NCBI GenBank assembly: GCA_037043015.1 | Contig: CM073324.1 | Location: forward strand, 22,956,097 to 23,020,096 | Direction: 5' to 3' | DNA: 64,000 bases | Source of the DNA: Bryum argenteum | Lineage: Eukaryota > Streptophyta > Bryopsida > Bryales > Bryaceae | Shown: positions 36,833 through 47,614 of the stretch, in pieces | Layout: each line of letters begins with the position of its first letter | How positions within the stretch are numbered: position 1 is the stretch's first letter | Notes under the pieces: model-generated | Database searches by the model: none | The model's input: the letters and a program-made list of their open reading frames with translations, nothing else | What the model was told of the DNA's origin: nothing | Program-made: the position numbers and the translations under genes

Positions 36833-38089
36833 TAAAGTAGAAAATGGCAAGAAAGTGGCGTCTGAAGTGACTTTATTAAAGAGTACATGTTTAATTACGT
36901 TATAATAAATTGTAATATTTATCACATTTCTTTAAATTTTTTTGTAATCTAGTATGCTGTATAGCTTATTGAACCAATTTTTTCAAAAAGGAAGTGACAA
37001 ATATAATAATTTATTTTGGTGTGTTTGGAAGAAAAACTAATCACGCTCTTCTTATTACTTGGGACAAGTCACTACGGATGTCACATTATGTGCAATTTTC
37101 TACTTGTGTTTTCGGAAGCTTGTTGTTTCTCATCATGTAATAATACTAGCATTGAGGCATCGACACAAACTTCCTCACCTTACAACATACCGGTAGGTAT
37201 TGGAGAGTGGCTCTATAAGCTAAATATATATTTGAGATCCGAACCCTCATTTGAGCTAAGATTGACCTTTATTTCATGTAATAAGAAACAACTATTTTCC
37301 AAGATGAGGCCTCCGTGATTATAACTCAAATAGTTTATGGGGATGGAGGGTACATTGAAGGCCCTTTTCGGGGAAATTGAAAGAAACACAATATACAAAG
37401 GAGTTAAGGGGGGGATGGAGGGTACATGGTACACCGTACCACCATAGCAGGTTTGTTTATAAATAGTTCTATTCTTAAAAAAATGTAAATTTGAAATTAC
37501 AACGCAAGAGGAACGAAAAGTTGGAAAATTAAATTATGAAAAGGGTATCCAAAAGTTGGGAAATTATATCCAAAAACAACTTTATTGTGACAAAAGGGTA
37601 TCCAGAGTTGGGAAATTATATAAAATAAACAAAAGAACAAATTTCAAAAAATCTATTTTTGATAGACAAACCTTATTTTTCAAAAAAAATTATAATTCGT
37701 TCCTTGAGAACATAACTTGCTATAGTGGTATGGTAGTCCCAATACAAGTGCATGCATTACTTCACTGGAGGGATCAATACAATCATTAATAATATATTTT
37801 ATATATTTTAAAAGTCCAATCTAAACACTCATAGAACTATTATTTTTCTAATTTTTTGTTATATGGTATGGAACCAAATCACAGAAAATCTTATCAGATC
37901 AGAAGTAGTCAGTTGCAGAGATGCAAAATAAGTGGGTATATTAAAAAATTGGGTAATTATTAAGTGAAGTTTGTGGACTAAAGGTATCAAACTCACAATT
38001 AAATTGGGTATTACATTTCCGTATTTATTTGGACCTACCATCATAGTGATGTCTTAGAAGCACTACAAAATTTATATTTATAGTAAGGT

Positions 38090-39292
38090 GCTCAATAATG
38101 GCTCAGTTTTTACTATGAGAAATCTACAGGGATGTTACCAATGTAAGCAATTTTAGTGCATAAGGAAAATCAATAGAAAGATAGAGTAAGTGGAATCATC
38201 ATATTTGGACACTTTTACAAGGAGTCATGAATTCTTAAACTAAGTGGATATACAGGTGTTTCTAAAATGGATAGGTGCCCTTATTCTACACCATACAAGC
38301 ACATGTTTATCCAAAAATATATTAATGAGTGTAAAGAGTTACTTAACCCCTACAAATCCAAGCGTTTCTTCAACCTCCAGAACCAAAAACTGCCATTTTT
38401 CACCTGTGCTTAGAAATGGGGAAACGGAGAAACTTTTTTTTGTGGTCTTAGACTTTGAACCGTAAGATCTTGTACCTAACTTGAATACAAAGGAGTGATC
38501 AAAATTTCAACCCTTGGATTCACTTTGTCATTTGTGAGATCATAACAATCAAAGTTTGTCCAACACTTTTTTTTGGGCCGCTGTCCGAGAGGCATTGTCT
38601 AAATGGTGCCAAGGGCACCTTGATGATTGTTACTTCAAACGTTTTTCCCTCATTTTTTTCCATGTAGGTAATCAAGTTGGGTACGCTCATGCAAAAGTTT
38701 AGAGAATCATTCCACTTTTTGACCTTAATGTACATTATTTTGTGAAAAAAGGTCTAAAAACAACAATATAGTAAAACAAGCGCCACATATGATGTATTAA
38801 GTTTACAAAAAATTTAGACGGTGAGTAGGTGCCTATATGAGTATGTGAATTTTGAAAAAAAATAAATAAAAAAATAAATAAAAAATAAAATAATCAAAAA
38901 ATCAAAAAATCTTGGAAAAAATTTTAAATCCCAAATTTTGGCAATTTTTCAAACAAAAAATTGTAAAATTACTAGAAATTGTGAAGATTTTTTTTGAAAG
39001 TTTTGGAGGTTGCCCTTGTAAAATTGGTAAACTTTTTGACTTCGGACACTTTGGAATTTGAATAATAATTTGGTATTGAACATATGTCCAAACTCCCGTT
39101 TTGGACTTGAAACCTTAAATTTCTAGATGAAGGTTGTAAAATTAAAATTTGGCTTTGCAAATTTTGCCTCATACACATTATAGTATGGGGAGCACCCAGT
39201 AAAAATCTTAGGCAAAGATTTCAGTTAATCTTCTTAATACGAGCTGCCCAAAATCTCAAAAAACCAAATCAGTTTTCCTGGATTTTTAGAAG
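38090..39292 (+). repeat. Dispersed repeat with a probable decayed TTAA element inside
   Basis: 38090-38300 matches 14640-14860. From 38347, after TTAA at 38343-38346, the text CCCCTACAAATCC and ACTGCCATTTTT resembles the left end of the element at 57043. The GTAAGATCTTGTACC and GTGAGATCATAAC motifs follow. A degenerate right end adjoins TTAA at about 39293. Boundaries are approximate. Confidence 0.5.
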
Positions 39293-40257
39293 TTAATTCT
39301 TTTCTACTAGAAAGTACACCCTTCCTAATTTGATATTACCGTCACTTGAATACTTCAAATATAATCAAAATAATATCTAATAAATGAGGAGCTTAGACTG
39401 CTTAGTCCATGTACATTGAGAGAGTGTCAGAAACACAATGCATGTTGCTTTCATTTTCTAAACTCGTACTCACCATGAGTAATTCAAGTCAAATAACTCT
39501 TTAGGTGAGATGCATTGAAGTCTTTGCATACTCCACTATAGTTATATAATATCATAAATATTTCATGATTCAATTCATAACAATCTCACTAACTCACCAA
39601 CTAAATATCAAATTATGAATTTACAACCACCTCAACATGTGGTGACTATACCACATACCACGACTGTCTTAGATTCATAACTACCTTACCACGAGACCAA
39701 ATTGCAAGATATAAATCAACAACTGCCTTTGCATTATTCTAAATGTCACGTAGCCACCTCAAGGCTAGGTTGTACTTTAAGTTCCAAACTCACGGATTGA
39801 CAACAACTTGTGACCACAATATCAAAACAATCATTACAATGTGACTTTAATACAATTGCCTTACCACTTGCTGACTAGACCACAAGGCACAATTTGTGGC
39901 TTACAACTACCGGCTCACCACTTAGCCAAATGTAACCATATAAATATGCAACCATCCTATCACTAGGTAGATCTTATATTTCCAATTCAAGCCTGCTCAC
40001 ACCATGACTAAACTACACGTCACAAATTGTGATTGACAACCACTTCACTATCATATGAATGTAGAGCCAACTTATTACTAAGCACCTCTCTCTCCATGTT
40101 CCAATTGAGTGTATTTATTTGAGAGTGAGAGTGGCTCCCATGCAACTTGGAGACACCCTACCCGTGAAAAATAAAAGCCCTCTGTTTTCTTAGAATCCCC
40201 GTTTGCCAAGAGGGCTTGCCAAGCCCTTCTGATAATACGGACCACTCTCTTTCTTAA

Positions 40258-40482
40258 CCCTTATAAGTCCCTTGGGGATAGTATGTACGCTGTCGTATAA
40301 TTAGGATTTGATACCAACAAGAAACTCTAAACTGGAATCGTAACAGCTCACTAGAACCGCATTAATTCAAATGTCAACTTCTTCTTTGAACTCAAACCCA
40401 TTAAATGTGTGCATTCACTCCAAATACAACCAAAATACGCCGTATTCCACTGGTCGCCACGGCACGCTCAGACCTTTAGGGG
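40258..40482 (+). mobile_element. 225-bp TTAA-flanked element, tandem copy 1
   Basis: Starts CCCTTATAAGTCCC, ends CAGACCTTTAGGGG, flanked by TTAA at 40254-40257 and 40483-40486. No coding capacity. It differs from the adjoining copy at about 11 of 225 positions. Confidence 0.88.
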
Positions 40483-40486
40483 TTAA

Positions 40487-40711
40487 CCCTTAAAGGTCCC
40501 TTGGGGATAGTATATACGCTGTCGTATAATTAGGATTTGCTATAAACAAGAAACTCTAAACTGGAATCGTAATAGCTCACCAGAACCGCATTAATTCAAA
40601 TGTCAACTTCTTCTTTGAACTCAAACCCATTAAAGGTGTGCATTCACTCCAAATACAACCAAAATACACCGTATTCTACTGGTCGCCACGGCACGCTCAG
40701 ACCTTTAGGGG
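40487..40711 (+). mobile_element. 225-bp TTAA-flanked element, tandem copy 2
   Basis: Starts CCCTTAAAGGTCCC, ends GACCTTTAGGGG, flanked by TTAA at 40483-40486 (shared with copy 1) and 40712-40715. Same orientation and length as copy 1. Confidence 0.88.
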
Positions 40712-41774
40712 TTAAGTTAGAAGGATAGTCTACCATCCTTACAGCTACATTCCTTTCCTTCCATTTTTTGGGGAGTTGCTTCTCAGTAGGACTCTATTTA
40801 AATTGAGACGGGGGATATGATGGTGCGGTCCACACATGAGGACGTACTTCTTTTTACTTTTCTTGAATTTTTTCACGGCCTTCTACCGTACCAACTGTGA
40901 AATAATACGGCTCAGTTGGAGCATGGAGAAACACTCTTACTAATCAATGTATTAGGCCCATTCCCATGTAAGACCTGTCACCATAAAATTGAGAGGGTTC
41001 CAAAAACCACGCCATTCCCATCCAACCCTACCCGTAATTAGTTTCACGGGAACCCTTAATTTTTCTAGCGCGTGCCAAGGGGAGGTGGCAAGGCCTTGAA
41101 ATAAAAATAGAACCTGTAATGCACATTTGGAGGCTTTGTTCACTTGTCTTTGCCTCTTTGAGAATAAATAGTGCTTCCTCAAATGGAGTGCCAAATTGCC
41201 AATATTCCCTCAAAAGGAGGACTTAAATTGGATTTTAACTCCTAAAGTCAAAATCAATTAAATCGCAGAAGATTCGAAATTACTTTTTTTCAAGTTTTGT
41301 TTCCAGTAAATGTAAATAAGGTTTTATGACATGATCTCAGCGCTCGAATCTTCAATCCAATTGTTCTTCACATGCTATTTTTGTTGTCAAGAACGACCTT
41401 TGTATTTGAATTTCAGCATACCTGCTTGTGAAAATTCAAGCATTTCTTTAGGATTTATAGGTCGCATGAGGGTAAAAATTGCATGGACATGTTCCTAACT
41501 CACCTAGGAACAAGAATGTGAAAAGTCTTACTTCAAATTTAATCTCAAAATTGCTTTTTGGACTCACAAAAAACTTCAAACCCATTTTGCAGCAAGGCAT
41601 ATAAACTTTTTTTCAACTTTGAATGTTATGATCTCACAATTGCTTAGGAATTTAAAGCTAAGATTTGGCACACACATACATGGCCAAGTTAGGTACTAGA
41701 TCTTACCGTTCCATACTTGAAATTATGTCAAAAGTTGAAAGTTTTCATCTTGATTTAAAAAAGAGTGGTTTTAA

Positions 41775-42665
41775 CCCCTAACTTTCCTTGAAGCCCGAAA
41801 TGGGCTTTTGCAATTCCGGGCAGCCTAGATGAAGGGGTTAGAAGTAATATTTTTGCCTAAGAATTTTATTGGGTCCTCCTTATACTGCAAAGTGTATGTG
41901 GTAAAATTTGCAAAGTCGAATTCCAATTTTTGAGTCTTCTAGGACGATCCTTGGGTTGCGAGCCGAGATGGGGCAGCTCAAAAAAGTAACTTTTTTGAAT
42001 TTTTTTTTTTTTTGAAACATGATCATTACCAAATCACTACTCAAATTTCAAAGTGACTCAAGTCAAAAAGTTTACCAATTTTACAAGGGCAGCCTCCAAA
42101 AAAATTTAAAACCAATCTTCGCAATACCCAAAAAAACTCTACCTCTAAGCACTTGTGGGGGTGTAAACCGATTTCTTTTCTTTTTTTAAAACTTCCAACC
42201 GTAAGATCTTGTACCTAAGAATATGCCTCATTACTCTTTAAAAAAATTGACCGTTGGATGTTTACCATTTGAGAGATCATAACATCCAAAGTTTATCTCC
42301 CAAGTTTTTTTGGGTATTGCAAAGATTGGTTTTAAAATTTTTTTGGAGGCTGCCCTTGTAAAATTTGGTAAACTTTTTGACTTGAGTCACTTTGAAATTT
42401 GAGTAGTGATTTAGTAATGATCATGTTTCAAAAAAAAAAATTCAAAAAAGTTACTTTTTTGAGCTGCCCCATCTCGGCTCGCAACCCAAGGATCGTCCTA
42501 GAAGACTCAAAAATTGGAATTTGACTTTGCAAATTTTACCACATACACTTTGCAGTATAAGGAGGACCCAATAAAATTCTTAGGCAAAAATATTACTTCT
42601 AACCCTTTCATCTAGGCTGCCCGGAATTGCAAAAGTCCATTTCGGGCTTCAAGGAAAGTTAGGGG
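41775..42665. mobile_element. 891-bp foldback TTAA element with 360-bp arms
   Basis: Flanked by TTAA at 41771-41774 and 42666-42669. Ends are CCCCTAACTTTCCTTG and its complement. The arms 41775 to about 42137 and about 42304-42665 are inverted repeats of about 98% identity. The 166-bp loop contains the GTAAGATCTTGTACC and GAGATCATAAC motifs of the wider family. No coding capacity. The near-identity of the arms suggests recent formation, and a transcript would fold into a long duplex. Confidence 0.9.
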
Positions 42666-42961
42666 TTAAGGGCTTTTGACAATTTTATGACCTTTTGATT
42701 TCAAGGGGTTATGGGAAGACATATGAATGGCCCTTCATAATCTTCCCTTGATAGCGGTCAATGATTTTTCAAGGGCTTACAAAGTGTAATTACAAGGACT
42801 GGTCTCAGATGGGAATTGGCCCTTAGTTAGTTGAGGAGAATACAATCTTGAACCAAAGTAGCAATTGAGGATTTCGAATTGAAAGGCGGCAAAGGCACAG
42901 AGTTGTTCCAAGGGGCCCGCTCTAACTTTTTAAGGGGGCCTAGGGGCGCCCGTATCTCAGT

Positions 42962-43196
42962 GCTACAAGCGTTTCTCGGCAAACCCAATCAGCTAATGGA
43001 ATTTTTTCTTTAAAGTCCCCAGAATTTTCCATTTGGACCTCCTGACGGCTGGCGGTGGATTTTGATAATTTTGAATTCAAATTTGAGGCCTGCGACTCCA
43101 AATTACACTTAAAAGCCTACTCCTTGATATGTAAAGCCTATACATCGTTAGGGGCTCTTTTGCCCATCCCCTCCCTTGCCCCGAAAAATGCTCGTA
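42962..43196. repeat. Inverted-terminal-repeat element, GCGTTTCTCGG family, copy 2
   Basis: The left end GCTACAAGCGTTTCTCGG and right end CCGAAAAATGCTCGTA are imperfect inverted repeats. The interior matches copy 1 at 62-267 in the same orientation. Confidence 0.6.
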
Positions 43197-44409
43197 AATA
43201 CGGTGATCTGAGGCCTAGCGGCAATTTACCGGGTCTTTGTGCGCGATACTGGGCTCAAGCTGGTCCGAAAGCCTCTTCTCAATTGCTTAACAGATTGATT
43301 AATTAAAAAAGACTTAGAAAATATTATAAGAAAACTAACAACTGTGCTACCAAACAATCAAACTGGTACTGCAGCTTGCATGGGTACGCGATCGAAGAAA
43401 TCGACACCGTGGATCTTTTTGGTTTGAGCATGAAAATGGGCTGCATGTGAGCCAAGAGCAATTTTGTTCTAGTGCTCAATGAAGGTAAAAATGTATGATG
43501 TGCATTTGAAGCCTCCAGAAAATTTATGCATGTAATTTTTTCTTTTGCCATACTGGTGTAAGAAAATGTTCATTAGATCTTTTTGCATAAATTTGATTAC
43601 TATTATTACTATTATTATATTTCATTCTCATGAAAAAATTTAGTTGATTGCAGAATCCTCTGTCATGTTGAAAAATCATCATGAAGTTTCATCATATGAT
43701 TCAAACTGTTGTACAAAGGCACAATCCTGGATTAAAACTGTCCTGACGATTTCTGTAGTTCCAAGTTCTGCAGGACCGTAACTTTGAGATCTGGGTCTCT
43801 GTTCAGCTAGCCTCCAACGAGGTCTGTGTCGTCTCCCTGTTCTGTCATGCTCCGAGTCCCTGGACGAAACTGTTGCCGGCCCTGCCCTCCTTCGCGGTTC
43901 CGATACGTTCCCGGTTCCACAAGATCCTACATCCGGAAACAACCGCTCCCCGATCGCCCTCTCAGGTTGTCCCGTCCCCTGCAGCAGCAGACCATGTCCG
44001 CCCTGCGTTCAACCGCGCTACGCTCGCTATCCACAGCACCGTTTCTCCTTGATTCCCACCCCCGTTTTCCAACGCTGTCCTAAACCGCGTCAAAGGATCC
44101 CTCTAGGGCATCAAAGGATTAGTACAATGACTGCTTCACGAAAGAAAAGAAGAGTACTACGTCAGATGAGCATCATCGTCTTTATTTGGCACCTTCGCAG
44201 GTGTATATATACTGCCACAGATGTTGTGTAGAGTACTCGAGTTAAGCCATTGGGAGAGCTCTGTGTGCTTTGAGCTGAGAGTTGGGGTGGGAGCGTGCGA
44301 CTGACGTCCGAGCTGAAGTCGTCCTTTATGCTTTGAGTGACGGTGAGCCTCACCTGCACAGTGCACTCTTCGTGAAGCGTGCATGATCCACCGAGCGAGC
44401 TAGTTTGCT

Positions 44410-44491
44410 GGAAAGCCGAACGAGTGTGCTGTGAAGCCGAACGAGTGTGCTGGGAAGCCGAACGAGTGCATGTGCTGGGAAGCCGAACGAC
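44410..44491. repeat. Minisatellite, about 21-bp unit, four copies
   Basis: Repeats of GAAGCCGAACGAGTGTGCTG with small length changes. Confidence 0.85.
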
Positions 44492-44868
44492 TGATCGTTG
44501 AGCGATCTTCTTCGATCTCGTGTGTAACCTCCTGGTCTCATTGGAGATCAACTCACAGTGCCTAGTGAGCCTTCTAACAATGCTGAAATCGATTATATGT
44601 CCTCATGGCTGGCGATGTGCTGAACCTGGTGTGTTTCAAGTCAGTCAATGCTGATGTAGGTGGCATGTCATGCATGTTGGTGTACTGGCATGAGTCCGAA
44701 CTATTAGAAGTGTGTCAATGCTGATGGGTTCGAAGTATTGGAAGTGTGTCAATGCTGGAAATCTGTTGAGAATTTGTCGTGCCTGTGAATGTTCGGGTCG
44801 GGTGTTTTGGGTTGGGTGTGTTCAACTGTGTCATTGAGCACCGTTGAAGGTGATATACGGTATGTCAT

Positions 44869-44960
44869 GCATGTTTCTGTACTAGTTCGGAAGTGTTGCA
44901 AGTATATGAGTGATGCATGTTTCTGTACTAGTTCGGAAGTGTTGCAAGTATATGAGTGAT
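44869..44960. repeat. Tandem duplication, 2 x 46 bp, in a decayed minisatellite
   Basis: Two identical-looking 46-bp units starting GCATGTTTCTGTACTAG (44869 and 44915). Degenerate relatives containing GAAGTGTTGCAAG run from about 44700 to 45070. Confidence 0.85.
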
Positions 44961-45468
44961 GATTTGCCATGTCAATGTACTAGATCCGAAGTGTTGCAAG
45001 ACTATAAGTGATGATGTGTCATGCATGTCGAAATACTAGCTAAGTCTGGATTGTTGCAATATCATAACTGCTTATTAGTAATGGTAGTCATGCTTGGGTG
45101 TAGTGTGTTTCGATCAGGTCTGTCATTGCTCAGAATGATGATATGTTACGGATGTTGATGTTCTGGGTCCGGAGTGTTTCTAGAACAGAATACTACACTG
45201 CTTGCATGATTTTGGAAACTGAGTACTTATGCATGATTCAAGATTCGATGTTTATAGCTAGCACTTGCTATGTCGATCTCGATTGCAGTTTCTAGCTAGC
45301 AGCAGGTTGACTCTTGCCTATTCGTGTCGCGACGTTGTATGCCCGGTGGAATGTCGTGTACATAGTAAGCAGACGCTCATTGCGAGCACTCTCTGATGCA
45401 GAGTGCGGGTCTGTTGGGGAGGTACCTTAGTCCCAGATGATCTAAAACTCAGTCATGTTTCAGGAGAC

Positions 45469-45534
45469 GTAAGCTTCTGTAATTCTAAAACTGTGAGTGC
45501 TGTAAGCTTCTGTAATTCTAAAACTGTGAGTGCT
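45469..45534 (+). repeat. Tandem duplication, 2 x 33 bp, in the GTPase leader
   Basis: Two copies of a 33-bp unit starting GTAAGCTTCTGTAATTC. Each copy begins with a good splice-donor sequence (GTAAGC), so a leader intron starting here is possible; a CAG at about 45544 could be its acceptor. This is inference only. Confidence 0.8.
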
Positions 45535-45607
45535 AAACACAGGCAGTTAAGGTGCTAGCGGGCTCGACCGGAGCCCAACCTCCCTTCTGAAGCGGTGACG
45601 ATTGTAT

Positions 45608-47614
45608 ATGGCGACTGTCCAGGAACCCCAAATTCCTACGTTGGTCATGGAGACAGTCCAAGAACCTGGAGTTCCTGCACTTGGTGGCCCTGTGAACATC
45701 CTCCTGCTCGGGGCATCAGGAGTTGGCAAGTCAACATTCATCAACGCGCTGTGTAACTATCTCACTTATGCTTCTCTCGATGAAGCTGTTAAGGGAGAGC
45801 TTCGAAGTCTCATATACAGCGAATTCGAGGATTCAAACCGTGACAGATCGGGTCATCTTTCCACGAGAAAGATTGTCGTTGGAAAACCTGACAGTGACGA
45901 GGGTGGTGCCAAGAATCAGATTGGTGCATCCTGCACTCAGAAATGTAAGGCTTACACGTTTCCCCTTGAGGGCTGTGGGGAAATTCGGCTCATAGACACC
46001 CCTGGAATTCTGGACACAAGGGGCGTCGATGCGGATGCAGTCAACATGAAACATATACTGGGATTCTTATCCCAATATGAGGTGCTGCATGCTGTGTGCA
46101 TACTTCTCAGGCCGAATGAAGAGAGACTCTTGGCTTCCCTCAAGTACTCCATCGTCCAGCTTCTTGAGAAACTTCACAAAGATGCTTCACCCAACATAGT
46201 CTTCTGCTTCACAAACTCTAGGGCTACGCGTTACAAGATTGGAGGCACTCTCCCTCTCCTTGAGAAGATGCTGAAGGACGTCAAGGTCAATATCGACCAC
46301 AGGAGCGAAAGTAGTATGTACTTCTTTGACAGCGAGGCTTTCAGATATCAAGCCATTTTGAAGCAGAGTGAGGACGCCATTGATCATGAAGAATTCAAGG
46401 ATTATCAAAGGAGCTGGAACAAATCAGCAGAGGAGGCAGAGAGGCTGATAGGTCATATTTTGACATTGGAGCCACACCGCCTCAAGGATACCTTATCCCT
46501 GAATCGTGTTAGAAGCATGCTCGAATCAATTCAGCAACCATTGGGCGTCTTAGCGTCCAACATTCAGGAAAACCTGCAAAAGATGAGGAAGACCAGAGAA
46601 GAACTACAGAAGGGAAGAGGCGATGTAAGCAGCTATGTGAGTAAATTGTTAACTGTGGAAACTTACCAAAGAGCTGTGGCTCTCGAACATCCGCAGACGG
46701 TTTGCACAGAGAAAAAGTGCGAACGAATTGTCTGTCATGAAAAATGCTCTCCCACGGAGACGACTTTGGGTATGCTCGAAAATGTTGAACGATCCTTAGT
46801 CAACAAGATTTCTCGAACCTTCACCGGCTTCAGTATTGCCGACCTTGTTGACCCTGAATTCAAACTGATTCGAAAAGTTTCTGGCTACACAGATGACGAC
46901 GTGTTTTGCACAAATATTTCTGTATCTTCAGGGAAGTGTAGGACTTGTAAGTGTCTCAACAGCAAACATATTCGTGTTCAAATCAAGATGGAGCCTGCTA
47001 CTCGCACGGTCAGGGACGAAAGTATCCAGAAGGTGCTGGACGACACGACTAGCGACATGGAGAAGAAGGAGAGCATACTGAAGATACTAGAGACGAAGGA
47101 GAAGGCTATGCAGGACGAGAACGAAGTTGTGGTCAAAGCAGCTGCGCTCTTTGCTGGCTTCTTAGAGCAGAATTCAATTATCACATACCACAGCGCGATC
47201 TCGGATTACTATAAAGAGGAGATCAAGAAAATGAAGCGCGCTGGCGATCTAAAGCGAGCTGAGGAACTCGATGAGATTCTTCAGCTGTACAACAAGAGTC
47301 TACGCTTTTTCACTGCCTGCCGCGTGAACTGCACCGACGCCGGCGACAGCAACGTCACAGAAGCGATGGTTAACGAAGAGCTCCAGAGGCTCTACAAGCT
47401 GGAGCTGCATGGTCCGCAGTTGAAGGCTTGGATGGACAGTATAGAGAGCGCGGCCGTGTTCGAAGAGAATGTAGCGAAGCTGCGAGGGGAGGCCGTGTTC
47501 AAGGCCCCAGTACTATCCTCCAACAATGCTGCAGGAGTTCACGAAGGCTCGCGCCCCAAGAGCTTACGTGAAAAGATTGCTCTGTACCGCCCGCGCACCA
47601 AAATCTATAAGTAA
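45608..47614 (+). CDS. Intronless P-loop GTPase with a cysteine-rich region
   Basis: One uninterrupted frame of 668 residues, starting at the ATG at 45608. The G1/Walker A motif GASGVGKST is at 35-43. G3 is DTPG at 130-133. A weak G4 candidate, FTNSR at 201-205, replaces the usual NKxD. Residues 366-380 hold Cys366, 371, 376 and 380 with a CHEKC core, and 434-454 hold a second cluster (FC ... CRTCKC ... KH), suggesting zinc binding. Helical, probably coiled-coil stretches follow (about 480-520). The fold resembles AIG1/septin-like GTPases. I recall this GTPase-plus-Cys arrangement as commonest in fungal proteins of unknown function, so transfer is possible. No function can be assigned. The codon and base composition is richer in G+C than the flanks, as expected for a real gene. 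Confidence 0.85.
   Translation: MATVQEPQIPTLVMETVQEPGVPALGGPVNILLLGASGVGKSTFINALCNYLTYASLDEAVKGELRSLIYSEFEDSNRDRSGHLSTRKIVVGKPDSDEGGAKNQIGASCTQKCKAYTFPLEGCGEIRLIDTPGILDTRGVDADAVNMKHILGFLSQYEVLHAVCILLRPNEERLLASLKYSIVQLLEKLHKDASPNIVFCFTNSRATRYKIGGTLPLLEKMLKDVKVNIDHRSESSMYFFDSEAFRYQAILKQSEDAIDHEEFKDYQRSWNKSAEEAERLIGHILTLEPHRLKDTLSLNRVRSMLESIQQPLGVLASNIQENLQKMRKTREELQKGRGDVSSYVSKLLTVETYQRAVALEHPQTVCTEKKCERIVCHEKCSPTETTLGMLENVERSLVNKISRTFTGFSIADLVDPEFKLIRKVSGYTDDDVFCTNISVSSGKCRTCKCLNSKHIRVQIKMEPATRTVRDESIQKVLDDTTSDMEKKESILKILETKEKAMQDENEVVVKAAALFAGFLEQNSIITYHSAISDYYKEEIKKMKRAGDLKRAEELDEILQLYNKSLRFFTACRVNCTDAGDSNVTEAMVNEELQRLYKLELHGPQLKAWMDSIESAAVFEENVAKLRGEAVFKAPVLSSNNAAGVHEGSRPKSLREKIALYRPRTKIYK

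Larger units (their letters stand above)
40083..40930 (-). repeat. Dispersed repeat, copy B, interrupted by TTAA elements
   Basis: Reverse-complement copy of 35186-35540. The matching text breaks off exactly at TTAA (40254-40257) and resumes at the TTAA 40712-40715 with GTTAGAAGGATAG, matching GTTAGGAGGATAC in the reverse complement of copy A. Confidence 0.85.
32402..45607. other. Gene-poor, repeat-rich region
   Basis: About 13 kb without a gene I can support. Several reading frames of 70-100 codons exist (for example at 33489, 34141, 35949, 43826) but none resembles a known family or shows exon structure. Contents include the TTAA elements at 38347-39292, 40258-40711 and 41775-42665, a MITE at 36491-36832, a paired repeat at 35186-35540 and 40083-40930, a perfect hairpin at 34758-34823, an inverted-end element at 42962-43196, and minisatellites at 44410-45000. 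The last 1.5 kb probably includes the promoter and leader of the GTPase gene. Confidence 0.6.

Noticed and set aside
43826-44083. 85-codon GC-rich frame
   Set aside because: No recognisable domain, no conserved motifs, and biased composition; not enough to call a gene.
44100-44590. Possible solo LTR ending in CTAACA
   Set aside because: No defined left end or target duplication, and no similarity to the LTRs at 26930 and 31990.
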